Positions 46,949-57,240 of a stretch of 64,000 nt of DNA are shown here, one piece after another. The DNA lies in the NCBI GenBank assembly GCA_033807695.1, contig CM066300.1:558001-622000 (forward strand). The letters are read 5' to 3'. Source of the DNA: Daedaleopsis sinensis. Its lineage: Eukaryota > Basidiomycota > Agaricomycetes > Polyporales > Polyporaceae. A model generated the notes under the pieces. It searched no databases. It was given only the letters and a program-made list of their open reading frames with translations, and had not been told where the DNA came from. Within the stretch, counting starts at the first letter, position 1. Each line of letters opens with the position of its first letter. The translations under genes were made by a program, and so were the position numbers.

Positions 46949-47493
46949 GTGCCTGACAATAACTCGGCGGACTATCGAAAATCAGCGACGGCGACCTCCA
47001 GATATTGTGCGGAGGCAAGTAGTGAGAAGCCGGACGATATACTCTAACTTCAGCGCCCAGTCCACAATATCCGGAGGAACTGGCGAGTCGAGGAGTCGGG
47101 CGCTGTGCTGCGGCTCACCTCGGGGTACTGTAACGTTTGCCATGTCCTTCGGCGCACACGCTAGAATGCAACGGCGGACCGCATGCGCTTTGCATGCGCT
47201 AGAGCGCAGATATCCTCTCAGTCGGACTTATTCACTCACTGCAGATGATTGCCCTTCGTTTTCCTGTGACCCTGATCCTGGAGCGTGAACACATCTATGG
47301 TTAGCGGAGATTGGGTGCTTTCCGACTCGATTAGCACGTGACGTGAGTTGAAGATCCTGATTCCCGAGTCATTGGTTGAACTTGTTCAGCTTTACCCACA
47401 CCTTCATCCGCCCTTCGACTGGTGATCACTCCACTTGAAGTTATTCTACCCAAACTCTACCGCGATTTGTTCTACATTGACAGTGACTTGTCT
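46949..47493. other. Spacer with CACGTG box before kinase-like copy C
   Basis: About 545 bp without a recognised gene. It contains the CACGTG box at 47335-47340. Confidence 0.5.
47335..47341 (+). promoter_or_regulatory. CACGTG box upstream of kinase-like copy C
   Basis: CACGTGACGTGAGTTGAAG lies about 154 bp before the copy C start. It is the farthest box among the six copies. Confidence 0.45.
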
Positions 47494-49031
47494 ATGTCTC
47501 ACCTGTCGGCGTCCTCCGAGCCTCTTTCTGCTGCCACTACGGCATGCTTCATTGGCGCCACCATGATATGTCACTATCTCTTCGGTCGCAGCAACCAAGC
47601 TCGGGACAAGATCGAGAATATTCGAAAGAAGGCATGTCTGATACTGTATGCTATTTCTCGAGTCTTGTCATGACCTATATATTGCGCAGCTTCCAAATGA
47701 TTTGCTTGAATGGAGGATCCCACTCGATAGCCGCGATGGCGAACCTAGTGGAGATCCTGAGCATTGGCAGTCTTTGCGTGACGAATTCGCAATGCGCGGA
47801 TATGCGCTCTGGAGCCATGTGTTCTGTTTTGCCTATGACAAGCCCGGTCTGGAAGAGGGAAACAGAGACATCGCCCAGAACGGGTCGGCCTATTCCACCG
47901 CTCTACGCTCAAGGAATGAGCCAGGTGGGTTCGCAAACCTATACCACTTCGGCGCGCAGGTGAGCACTTGGGCTCATATTTTCATATACGGCATTTGATG
48001 CTTCCTCCTTATTTCCTGTCGGCAGAACCTCTCTTGCCATCCGGCAACGGCTGCAGATGGCCGCTCTGTAGTTCTGCGCATCCTCAAGGTACAGGACCAG
48101 GGCCAGCAATATATCGACATCATCAGGTACCTGGCACGTGGTCCACTCAGTCTATATAGCCATAACCATGCGTTGTCGCTACTACAAGAGATCCAGATCG
48201 AGGATATGACATTCGGAGTATTTCCGTTTGTCGACGGTGCTGTGCAAGGGTCCTACGGCTCGTGGGCGAAGAATTCAGTCGGCGACATCGTTGACATAAT
48301 ATTGCAGATGCTTTCAGTACTAGGAAGTCAATGATTCTCGCCGATGCGCGTTGAGAGTTAAAGCACTGATTTTCTCTCCCTGACATTTCAGGCACTCGCA
48401 TTCATACACAGTCATCGTATCGCTCATCGACTCGGAGTAAGATCACATCTAGTCACGTTTCGATTCGAATATGGTTGCTCATACCACGTTAGGACGCATT
48501 CAAGGACAATTTCCTTGTCCAGTGGCACCCCGAGTCACTGATGGCAGTGCCTCCAGTTGCAATTGAACGTCCTCGTGTGTACTTGCATGACTTTGAGACC
48601 GCAGTCCAGTTCCCAGAAGGTATGCCCTCAGAGGAACACGTGCTGGTGGGCACGCCTTTGCCTGAAGTGTGGGTTGAGTACGCACGTCCGTCTCCTCCGG
48701 AAGTACTCTCTGGAAGGCCGTATAACCCATGTAAGGTGGATATATGGCAACTAGGATTGAGCCTGTCGGACATGAAGGTGACAACGAGGTTTCCTTCTAT
48801 CCCGCCTATTGATTGACCAATGCTCCCGTCTCACAGACGACAATCCCGGAGATTGACGAAGTACTGGCTGCGATGGCAGAGCCTGACGCATCCAAGCGTC
48901 CCTCCGCCACAGAACTTACGTATAGACTGAGGGCGATTGTCTATGTTATCCCCGCGGTAGCTCTCGCCGTCCCTCCTCTCGTCGTGGAGAAGGCGGAGTC
49001 TAATCATATGTCGATTTGGCATGCCCATTGA
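47494..49031 (+). CDS. Membrane-anchored kinase-like protein, copy C
   Basis: Copy C has the family exon plan and is open to the stop at 49031. Exon 1 (47494-47631) encodes a hydrophobic helix (ATTACFIGATMICHYLF) and ends in KK. The first intron begins GCATGT (47632-47689), so a GC donor is needed to keep the frame. Later parts are EHWQSLRDEFAMRGYALW, ADGRSVVLRILKVQ, MTFGVFPFVDG, ALAFIHSHRIAHR, then DAFKDNFLVQWHPESL, RVYLHDFETAVQFPEG, KVDIWQLGLSL and DASKRPSATELTYRL. Here the exon with IAHR runs six bases further than in sister copies before its GT donor. The joined loop then reads HRLGDAFKDN, with two residues inside HRD. DFG is replaced by DFE. No frameshift was found. Catalytic ability is doubtful. 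Confidence 0.75.
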
Positions 49032-49321
49032 AAATGATCGTTTGTGGGTGCTCAATGGGCGTGCTGCATCGCAGCCATACTTGTTACCTCGCTCTAAGGG
49101 TCGTTCTAGACAGGGTTCATCTTACGAGCAGGCTCGCGGCCGGGTATCAGCATTTGATCGCATGATTCGAGCTTTCGACTTCAATCTCATAGGTCTTCAC
49201 ATATTCGCTCACCGAAGACGTCCCTGCCCTCATTTCCGGTCCATCACGGTCGAGCCGATGCAAGTTTAAGCTCGCAGTGATTATATTTAATTATCTACTC
49301 TTACGAGTCTAAGTACTCTAG

Positions 49322-49600
49322 GCCGTGTACTCCTTCGTCATAAATGGGGTCACCTACTACGGGAAACTCGTCAAAACTTCCGAGAGCATCAGAATCGATT
49401 CAGGCGAGCTTATCACCTACTATACGTGCATGATATGCGACCTCCCGTTCATAGAAGTAAGTGTCCAAGCTCACTTGAACGTCACTATCGCTCGGCCCGA
49501 TATCAAACTAGAGGTGCAACGAGTACCTGACTGAAGTCATGTTGGAGGACTGGCCCAAGACTCTCACTGGCAGGTCATGTCACCCTAATCCTCATTCCAA
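49322..49600 (+). pseudogene. Partial second member of the YYGKL small-protein family
   Basis: The segment resembles the gene at 40,032: VYSFVINGVTYYGKL matches the TFWQF...VIYYGKL exon. With a GT-AG intron at 49457-49511 the next exon reads YLTEVMLEDWPKT, resembling the 57,353 relative (KLTEVILQEDCTET). No start codon or 5' exon was found, and the middle part differs. I treat it as a degraded or rearranged copy, though a divergent functional gene is possible. It follows kinase-like copy C. Confidence 0.45.
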
Positions 49601-49878
49601 GTTAAGTAGCTGGAGAGAATCTTCGGAGGCGACTAAACCGCGGGTATTCGACAGAGATCGTAGAATACGCGTGAGGAGTCGAGCATGGGACATTGTCGAT
49701 TGCGAGCGGCCACTTCACACTCATCGGCAGCATCGGGGTAGTAGTATATATATCAGATCAACTATCATCTGTCCCCTACAGTCTGCAACGGAGACTAAAG
49801 TAACATTGGCAACACGACGATTGCGGACTGCTTGACGTGGTAAGTCATGTTTGCGCTCTCGAAAACGGCCGTACAGCC

Positions 49879-51378
49879 CTATTGTGCCAAGTGTGCCTCA
49901 CTAGCCTCCGAGATGATAGGAGGGATTGCCAGTGAGCTTGGGGTCATCGCGTGCACGATATCCTTCAGTTGTTTACACAGCATCCCTGCCGTCATTCGCT
50001 TGGACGCGTCAGGCTCAACCATGGCCACGAGCAATGTGTCAATGTCCGAGATGGTCGTCTGCAAGAAGTATGTAAGGCTATGTGGTTCATGGGAGCAGGA
50101 TCATCGGCACCTTCATGTTGGAGAGACTACTGCCCAGCTGCCATACGTCGACCTTGAATGGATCGTACGGAGCGCCTGAAAGCACTTCAGGCGGAGACGG
50201 GCGGCCATAAGATTCCCATGAGCCTTCGGACGGAACCCCGACCAGGATTCTCTCCGCAACCGGGCAGTCTCTGGGGAATCGCACTGCGGCTTCGAAGTCA
50301 TGCAAGTATACGCGAGGACGTTCGGCAGCCATGGTGCCCGACTTCAACGAGTCAGGCTGCCATTCCACCAGAAATTTGTCCTTGAATGCGTCCTAATGAT
50401 GCGTAGTAGGTGAATCAGCCTTCTCATACCGACATCAAAGGCTGAGCCTTACCCGATGAGCAATCCGATATTGATGTATGAACTCGAGTGCCTAGGTAGA
50501 ATGTGTGAGCGTGCAAGTACCTCCCTGCCGACCTTGAGTAACAACCTGACGTACCGCAAGCATTTGCAACACCATGTCAATGAGGTCCCCCACAGAGCTT
50601 TCCGCCCCGTGGTCGAAGGCTTCCCGGACAACGGTCCCCACGTGGGGGAAAACACCGAAAACCACATCTTCGAGCTGTATCTCTTGCAGAAGCGGCAGGA
50701 GATGATTGCTACTAAGCAAGCACATCGGGCCTCTCGCAAGGAATCTGAGAATCGTGAGGTGTTGCCGTCCCTGTTCACCTATCCTTACGACACGTAAGAT
50801 CACCGAGCGTCCGTCCGTAGCTGATGCTGCGTGACAACGGTGGTTCTAAAGGCCCAGACCTCAGGAGATTAGTTGTGAATCATGAAGCACGGGGACTCAA
50901 AGACTTACCAGTATCATCGACTGGTACAGGCTGGCGGGCCCGCCGGGGTTCGCAGACATAGGACGAATAGGCGTCGCATACGCGGCACCATTGTGGGTTA
51001 TGTCTTTGTCTTTCACTGGATTGTCAAGAGTCATCCTCCGGTCCCAGAGGGTATAGCCGTGTCTCCCGAACATAGAACGCAAAGACTCCCAATGAGTATG
51101 CTGCTCTGCTTCTTCCTTGCCGTGCTCCCTCCAACCGCTGAGAGTTTGCGGAAGCTAAATTCATTATCAGCATAGAACGAGGACTATAATCAACTTATGT
51201 AACGCGCTTTCTTCCTCAGCAGGGCCGGTGCGAGATGGTCCTTGTCCTCCCTGCCTATCGCCGCTGACGAGTCAGACTTGGCTTGAACGGCGGTGGCGAG
51301 AATAGAGTAGGTCATAGTAGCTGCGGCGACAAAGCCAGCTGTAGCAGCGAGAGAGAGAGGCTCATATGAATCAGGCAT
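49879..51378 (-). CDS. Membrane-anchored kinase-like protein, copy D
   Basis: Minus-strand copy starting at the ATG at 51378 (MPDSYEPLSLAATAGFVAA) with an N-terminal hydrophobic helix, ending at 49879. Exon 1 is 51378-51208. Intron 1 (51207-51155) begins GCGCGT, a GC donor. Exon 2 reads THWESLRSMFGRHGYTLWDRR, exon 3 ATDGRSVILRVVRIGEQGR, and the small exon ALEFIHQYRIAHR. The catalytic-loop exon reads DAFKDKFLVEW: the metal-binding Asn of kinases, kept in copies A, B, C, E and F, is Lys here. RVYLHDFEAAVRFPRD again has DFE for DFG. The rest (SPPEVLSGAPYDPFKVDVWQLGSSL; DASKRMTAGMLCKQLK) is intact, so the gene seems to be kept open although canonical catalysis is unlikely. It is closest to copy B and shares one short promoter region with copy E. 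Confidence 0.75.
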
Positions 51379-51486
51379 GATCAAACGTCAGTGCGACCAG
51401 GATCGAAGTTGAACGTTGAAGAACGAAGTTGAAGCTTGAGCTTGTTGAATGAGCCGGCGCTTCGTTGACATCGCGTATGTGGACGT

Positions 51487-51492
51487 CACGTG
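51487..51492. promoter_or_regulatory. CACGTG box midway between divergent copies D and E
   Basis: A single CACGTG lies in the 222-bp spacer between the start codons of copies D (51378) and E (51601). It is 109 bp from each start. The palindrome could serve both genes. Nearby CAACTT/TTGAAG words recall the other copies' upstream regions. Confidence 0.6.
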
Positions 51493-51600
51493 AAATTTGC
51501 AACTTGTTCGCAACTTCCGAGCCGCCGCATCCTCAGCCTGCTCGCACTGACAGCTCTCGCACCATCGAGAGTCGCACCATCGAGAGTCTCACTTGTCATT

Positions 51601-53066
51601 ATGTCTGATACCGTACACCAGCCTCTCTCCCTGGCTGCTACAGCTGGCTTCGTCGCGGCGGCTACTATAGCATACTCTATGCTCGCCACCCGGGCCGGGG
51701 ACTCGAACTCAACCAAATCTGCGACGTTGGGTAAAGGACTCGACCACCTCTCACCCGCCCTATTGAGAAAAAAGGCACGTATTGCTAGAGCCTTTACGAT
51801 CCGCTGTGCTGACTATGATGATAGCTCCCACAAGACTTATTCGGTTGGAGAGAACCCAGCGATGGGGAAGATACCCACTGGGAATCTTTGCGTTCTGTGT
51901 TCGCAGACCAAGGCTACACGCTTTGGGAGAAGCGAATGACTTACTTCTTCGAAAAACCTGGCAAAGGAAACGACATTGCCCACAATGGAGCTGCTTACGC
52001 CTCACCAGCGCATCCTATGACTTCTGGTACTGGCGGTGCCGTGGGCCTATATGCTTTCAAGATGCTGGTAAGTCGCACCATATCTGCGCTCTACCACTAT
52101 GCTCATGAAATCTCAATACGAAGAATCATTCTTGTCACGCAGCGTCCGCCACCGACGGGCGCTCTGTGATCCTTCACGTGTTGAAGGTCGGTGAGGAAGG
52201 GCGGCAGCAGCTCGAAATTCTCAGATTCCTTGCTCGAGGTCCTCAATCCTTACTCAGCACTAATCATACCCTACCGCTTCTGCAAGAGATTGAAGTCGAG
52301 GACATCACGTTTGGTGTCTTTCCCTACGTCGGGGGAGTAGTCCGGGAGGCTTATGACTATTGGGCGAAGAATTCGGTCGGGGACCTCGTCGACATGGTCT
52401 TGCAGATGCTTTCGGTATGTTGAATATTTCGATGTCGGCCCTCTATCTGCTCACCACCTCTACCTAGGCACTCGTGTTTATACACCAATATCGCATCGCC
52501 CATCGAGTAAGAGCTTCAAACACCGCTATCAGTGTCTGACGATCACTGATCATGTCTCAGGATGCATTCAAGGACAACTTCCTAGTGCAGTGGCAGCCTG
52601 ACACGTTGAAGTCAGGTACTATCGCCGTTGAACGTCCTCGCGTGTATCTGCACGACTTCGAGAGTGCAGTACAATTTACCAAGGATTGCCCGGTCGAAAA
52701 ACGGGTACTTGTCGGGTTACCATGTGGCTCATGGAACTCCTACGGCCGTCAATCGCCGCCCGAGGTGCTCTCAGGGGCTCCTTACAATCCATTCAAGGTG
52801 GACGTCTGGCAGTTGGGTACCAGCCTCTCGGATATGAAGGTGACGACGATATTGTATCTATTGACTGCCATACGTTCACTCACGCATAGCTATAGACAAC
52901 CATCCCAAATATTGATGGATTGCTGGTAGCTATGGTTGAGCCCGAAGCCTCACAGCGGATGACGGCTGAGGTACTTTGTGACCGGCTGAAGGATATCGTG
53001 CATGCGATGTCCCCCACCTCCCTTGCAATTCCTCCCATCATCTCGAAACTTACCGTATCCGAATAA
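51601..53066 (+). CDS. Membrane-anchored kinase-like protein, copy E
   Basis: Copy E starts at 51601 (MSDTVHQPLSLAATAGFVAAA) and ends at 53066 without lesions. Exon 1 is 51601-51774. Intron 1 (51775-51824) starts GCACGT and has a CTGAC branch point, so it looks like a real GC-AG intron. The rest follows the family order: THWESLRSVFADQGYTLWEKR, ATDGRSVILHVLKVGEEGR, ITFGVFPYVGG, ALVFIHQYRIAHR, DAFKDNFLVQWQPDTL, RVYLHDFESAVQF, PEVLSGAPYNPFKVDVWQLGTSL and SQRMTAEVLCDRLKDI. HRD and Asn are kept; DFG is DFE; no Gly-rich loop is visible. Activity unknown. It is closest to copies B and D. Confidence 0.8.
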
Positions 53067-53122
53067 CTCGAATCATACCTCAGTGCCACTAGTGTACAAT
53101 TGGTCCGCGGTCGTCCAAAGCC

Positions 53123-53213
53123 CGAGAGATCTGACAATCGGAATATTTCCACTTGTCGGCGGTAATCCTATGACTCGTCGGCGAAGAACTCCGCCAGTGA
53201 CCTCATGGATTAA
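53123..53213 (+). pseudogene. Relic G: exon-3 fragment of a seventh kinase-like copy
   Basis: Sixty bases after copy E, a segment reads DLTIGIFPLVGG and then TATGACTCGTCGGCGAAGAA. It aligns with the exon-3 part of copy E (ITFGVFPYVGG...TATGACTATTGGGCGAAGAA). Frames are broken and flanking exons are missing, so this is a decayed fragment. Confidence 0.5.
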
Positions 53214-55280
53214 GTCACCTTCCCAGGTTTTTGGGTGCAGGAAGCTGCGTGTTCCAAGGGCTGTGAGGGTGTTTCAGGGGTGTTTATACTAGGGAATCTC
53301 GCAGGCCATACTGTCGATATGATATATCACCGGACTCTGATAAGAGTCCAAGCGTGATCCATGTATGACTCTAGTTAGAGTCCGCCACTCTAGATGTATT
53401 CAGAGTACAAACTCTGAATACATCTAGAGACAGCCTCTCTATATGGTGCTATGGCGGCGCGTACCTCCTTTAGCTGCTCAGCGCTCTTGGCGCGCCCCGC
53501 CTTCCAGCTCGATTGGGAATATGATGTCGATCTGGATCGGTGAGCGCTGACATCCTCTATACTTACGGTCACTCCTCATGTCATAAACATATGAGCACAT
53601 AGTAGTAGTATCCGCATCATCATTGATATATCTATTAAACAGACACCGGTTATATTAGAAAGTGTAGTCAAACACATACACGGTCAGCTAGCTACCATAC
53701 AACATAAATGTGCGGAATATACCAAATCGGGCGGTGAACATGTGATCGGAATGGCGCTCCGAGAGCCTACCAGCCAATCAGATGGCATATAACGGTGCAC
53801 CTGAAAGCAACATAACATGACAAACCGGTTCTCCAGCTCAACCAGTGTGGATTCAAGGCTCTAAGAGTATAGACATAGTGGCTTCAATGTAGGGTACCCG
53901 GTGTGATTGTTTCTATAGTCCCAAGATGTCGTACAACAGTGTCTAGTCAACCGGCTCGAAAGCTGCCCCTGATCTATAGTGAAATGTACCCTACCCTATG
54001 TGCCGGTGTATGTGGGTGATACAAACTTACCATAATCACTCCATGATACTTCCATATAATGCTTCGAGTTGCAGAATGTGTAATAGTCATGTCTACAAGT
54101 GCTGTCAATCTCATATCGAGTGGTTATACTGGATTCGGTATATTTTCGGCGAGCGCCAATCCCGGATCCTATGTCGACCCAAGTATTACCCCAGTATTTC
54201 GGCCCGTTTTATAGCTATTCTTCCATTATGAGTACGCTTCATAGCGTACTATTAACACTTGACGATATAGCATCAACATCTATGGTAGGTACCAGTACTA
54301 CAGCCTAATATTGAGCAGCCCCTGCACAGTACTAGTAGCCCATGCATGGTACTAACCGCGGGATTTTGACTGCACAACTTGAAGGTGACATACTGTACAT
54401 GGGGCAGTACATGTGTATATGAACACCGTGGCATTGCAGCTATGCTGGGTAGCTATACAACCAGCGGTAACCGCAGGTTGAGCGGGGATGTGATGGTCTG
54501 GGAAGAGAACATACCCTTTAAGGCTGTGACTAATCAGTTCTACGTGCAATCGGCGCGTGAGAGTAGATTTCCAGCCTTGTCGATAAGGTTCTATGGAAGT
54601 TGCCTACAATGGGTGAGGGCGGGATTGGTCATCTCATCCAAAAGGAGCTGGAAGAGTGCGGCGTACCTTAGAATGGCAAGGACTGCAGCAAGCGCGCGCA
54701 TCTCTAAGCTAGAGTCTAGGATGGATTACGGTTTAGTTCTAGTAAGAGATAGTGATACATCACTATGCCAGGATCTGGTGAATCTCGGGATTTTAGGATA
54801 TATGCTGCGGCGGGAATCAATACGCGAAGGTTCTGCCAGGTACGGTTGCATGCAAACAATCCGTTCGAAAGATCTCCACTAAAAAGCTGTGCCCTTGGTC
54901 ACCTACCTATCACTGGCCAACCCCGTCGCGCGTACTCGGGCGCGCACACTAGAAGTCATCTGAGATTTGCAATAGCCGTCCTAGTATCTCCTCAGTAATG
55001 ACCGTCTCATAATGTGAGTTACCTTGTTCTGCTTGGTCAATCCATGAATCACTCGGAGATTCATGGCGTCTCAGTGATTATCAAGAGTCAGACCTTCAGG
55101 ATGGAAGATGCTGACATGAAGTTCAGTAGTGGTCGGAGAGAAAATTCGGAAGTGACTTACTCGCGACAGAGTGGCTCGAAGATGTGTTCGAAGCATGGAA
55201 CACTCTATGTAATTGGTCATTTCGAAGTGCGGACTGGTCGGAGCTTCGGAGGGCGGGTATCGCGTAGAGTATTAATCAAA
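53214..55280. other. AT-rich spacer with hairpin cluster; no clear gene
   Basis: Two kilobases between relic G and copy F. It contains the hairpin cluster at 53332-53429 and AT-rich DNA. A plus-strand open stretch at 54379-54882 and another at 55014-55292 have no recognisable domain. A transposon remnant is possible but was not identified. Confidence 0.4.
53332..53429. repeat. Cluster of three perfect short hairpins
   Basis: Three inverted repeats follow one another, each with a 4-nt loop and an ACTCT/AGAGT core. They are 53332-53349 (7-bp arms), 53368-53383 (6-bp arms) and 53388-53429. The third has perfect 19-bp arms (53388-53406 and 53411-53429) around an ACAA loop, and each arm begins or ends with CTCTAGATG-type sequence. 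A 19-bp perfect palindromic hairpin is unlikely by chance. It could be a mobile-element end, a recombination scar or an RNA hairpin. Confidence 0.7.
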
Positions 55281-55287
55281 CACGTGA
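55281..55287 (+). promoter_or_regulatory. CACGTG box upstream of kinase-like copy F
   Basis: CACGTGACATAATGTTCAAC lies about 89 bp before the copy F start and nearly matches the copy A upstream sequence, showing that promoter and gene were duplicated together. Confidence 0.5.
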
Positions 55288-55374
55288 CATAATGTTCAAC
55301 TTCAAGTTCGTCTGAACTTACGCGCAAACTCTCATCTGCGTACACTACTGAGTCCTGAGTACTGAGCGTCCGAA

Positions 55375-56880
55375 ATGTCTGCTCAAATACCTCTCTCTGC
55401 TGCATCTACTGCTTTACTTGTTGCCGCCACGGTGATCTGCTCTTTCGCAGCTACCAGCCGAGGCCACAATAACGACGCTCGCAATCAAACTTGTCAGACC
55501 TCGGAGTCGAGACGCGCCACAGTAGCAGGTCTACGCAAGAAGGTATGCGTAGTATACTGCGACATCCCTACACTGCGCGCAATTAACGTTTATGCAGCTG
55601 CCAGATAGCTTGATGGCTGGAGGGAACACTCTGGCGGGGACGTGGACAAGGATGAAAACTGGGGAGTTTTGCGTGTCTTGTTCGCCCTGCACGGATATAC
55701 GCTCCCTATTTCTACTTCAAACAGGGTATACGGGAAGGATGCACCGACCTTGCTCAGAATGGCCTTCTCTACTCAACGCCTTTACGGTCAAATAATGAAG
55801 CCGGGGGAATCAGGCGCCTCTATAACTTCTACCCCACGGTGAGCACTCTGATCATTGAGCGGTATTGGGGTGGTCTCAGATGACTACTCTGCGTACAGAA
55901 TCACTCTTGCCACGCAGCGACCGCCGATGATGGCCGGCCGGTGGTACTTCGAATTATCAAGGTGGGAGAACAAGGCCAGCAGCACCTGGACGTTCTCAGG
56001 TACCTCGCACCGTGACGAGGCCCGCTCAGTCTCTACAGTACAAATCACGCTCTGCCGCTCCTACAAGAAATACATGTCGATGATATGACCTTCGGAGTAT
56101 TCCCATGTGCTGGAGGAGCTTTGGAGGACGCCTATAGGTTTTGGGCGAAGAACTCGGTGGGCGACTTGGCTGATATGATCCTGCAGATGCTCTCAGTGAG
56201 TCTCTATGAAAACGCCTCTCGTTACCCCTTGCTGATCGTAACGTCCAAGGCTCTCGCATTCATTCATAGTCATCGGATAGCTCATCGGGTCAGAATTTTT
56301 CCTATTCCGACCGAATATTGATTGTGTCTGATAAATGTACTTGCAGGATGCGTTCAAGGATAATTTTCTTATCCAATGGCACCCAGAATCATCGTCAGCC
56401 ACGCCATTGCCTGCTGTCGAACGTCCTCGGGTGTACCTGCACGACTTTGAAGCGGCAGTCCAGTTCCCCGAAGGTACACCATACGAGAACCAAGTGCTCA
56501 CGGGCTTACCGATGGCTGGTATATGGGACGACTATGCACGCGCGTCGCCGCCCGAAGTGCTGTCTGGTCTTCCTTACAATCCATACAAGGTCGATGTATG
56601 GCAGCTTGGCTCGAGCCTCTCTGATGTAGAGGTAATCACGTCTACGTCATTTTCGCCACACTCGCTCACAAAAATGCGACAGATGACAATCGCCGCTATC
56701 GACGAATTGCTCATTGCAATGGTTGAACCAGAACCATCTAAGCGCATGTCTGCTGAGGAATTACTGCGTAGGCTGAGCGCCGTTGTTCAAGCCATGCCCG
56801 CGGTGGAGTTGGCAATTCGTCCGGTAGTAAAACCCGATGGCTCGGTATCTTCTATTAGCGACGGAAGTACTAGGGCGTGA
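55375..56880 (+). pseudogene. Kinase-like family copy F (frameshifts and internal stop)
   Basis: Copy F starts at 55375 (MSAQIPLSAASTALLVAATV) and is closest to copy A. Compared with copy A, exon 2 lacks one base near 55615 and a 16-nt block near 55704. Exon 3 carries a six-base insertion that puts TGA at 56013-56015, where sister copies read LARGPLS. Later exons are intact: ALAFIHSHRIAHR, DAFKDNFLIQWHPESS, RVYLHDFEAAVQFPEG, SPPEVLSGLPYNPYKVDVWQLGSSL and SKRMSAEELLRRLSAVV, to a stop at 56880. Three separate lesions make it a pseudogene. The preserved 3' exons suggest recent loss. Confidence 0.78.
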
Positions 56881-57240
56881 ACTAGCCTTATCCTGTATCA
56901 ATCGATCTTACCCTTTTGAAGAGCCATCGTGATACTACTGGCCGATGTGGTTGAGTCTGGTTGTGTGGTTGTGCGCCGAACATCAAACGTGGATGGCCAA
57001 CTGCGGCGACGGAGTTTCGTATGCGATTGAGTTCTAGGCTACTGGTCCCGGATATCTCGATCAAGAACGCTGCGCCGGGCTAGTTGCTTTTACTGCGGCT
57101 GCTATTGCCGACAAGAATTTTGAGCTCAGCCGATGTCCTTGGATGCATCAGTCCTCAGTGCGTCATCTCGCAAAGGGCCATGTTGGAATGCGAGTTGACG
57201 AGCTATAGTCCGGTCATCGGATACGGGTCTGCGACCGCTC
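56881..57240. other. Spacer after copy F
   Basis: A 360-bp non-coding spacer leading to the TATAAAAG at 57241. Nothing else was seen. Confidence 0.5.

Noticed and set aside
54379..54882. Plus-strand open frame of 167 codons, considered as a retrotransposon fragment
   Set aside because: No reverse-transcriptase, integrase or gag motif and no ATG at the frame start.
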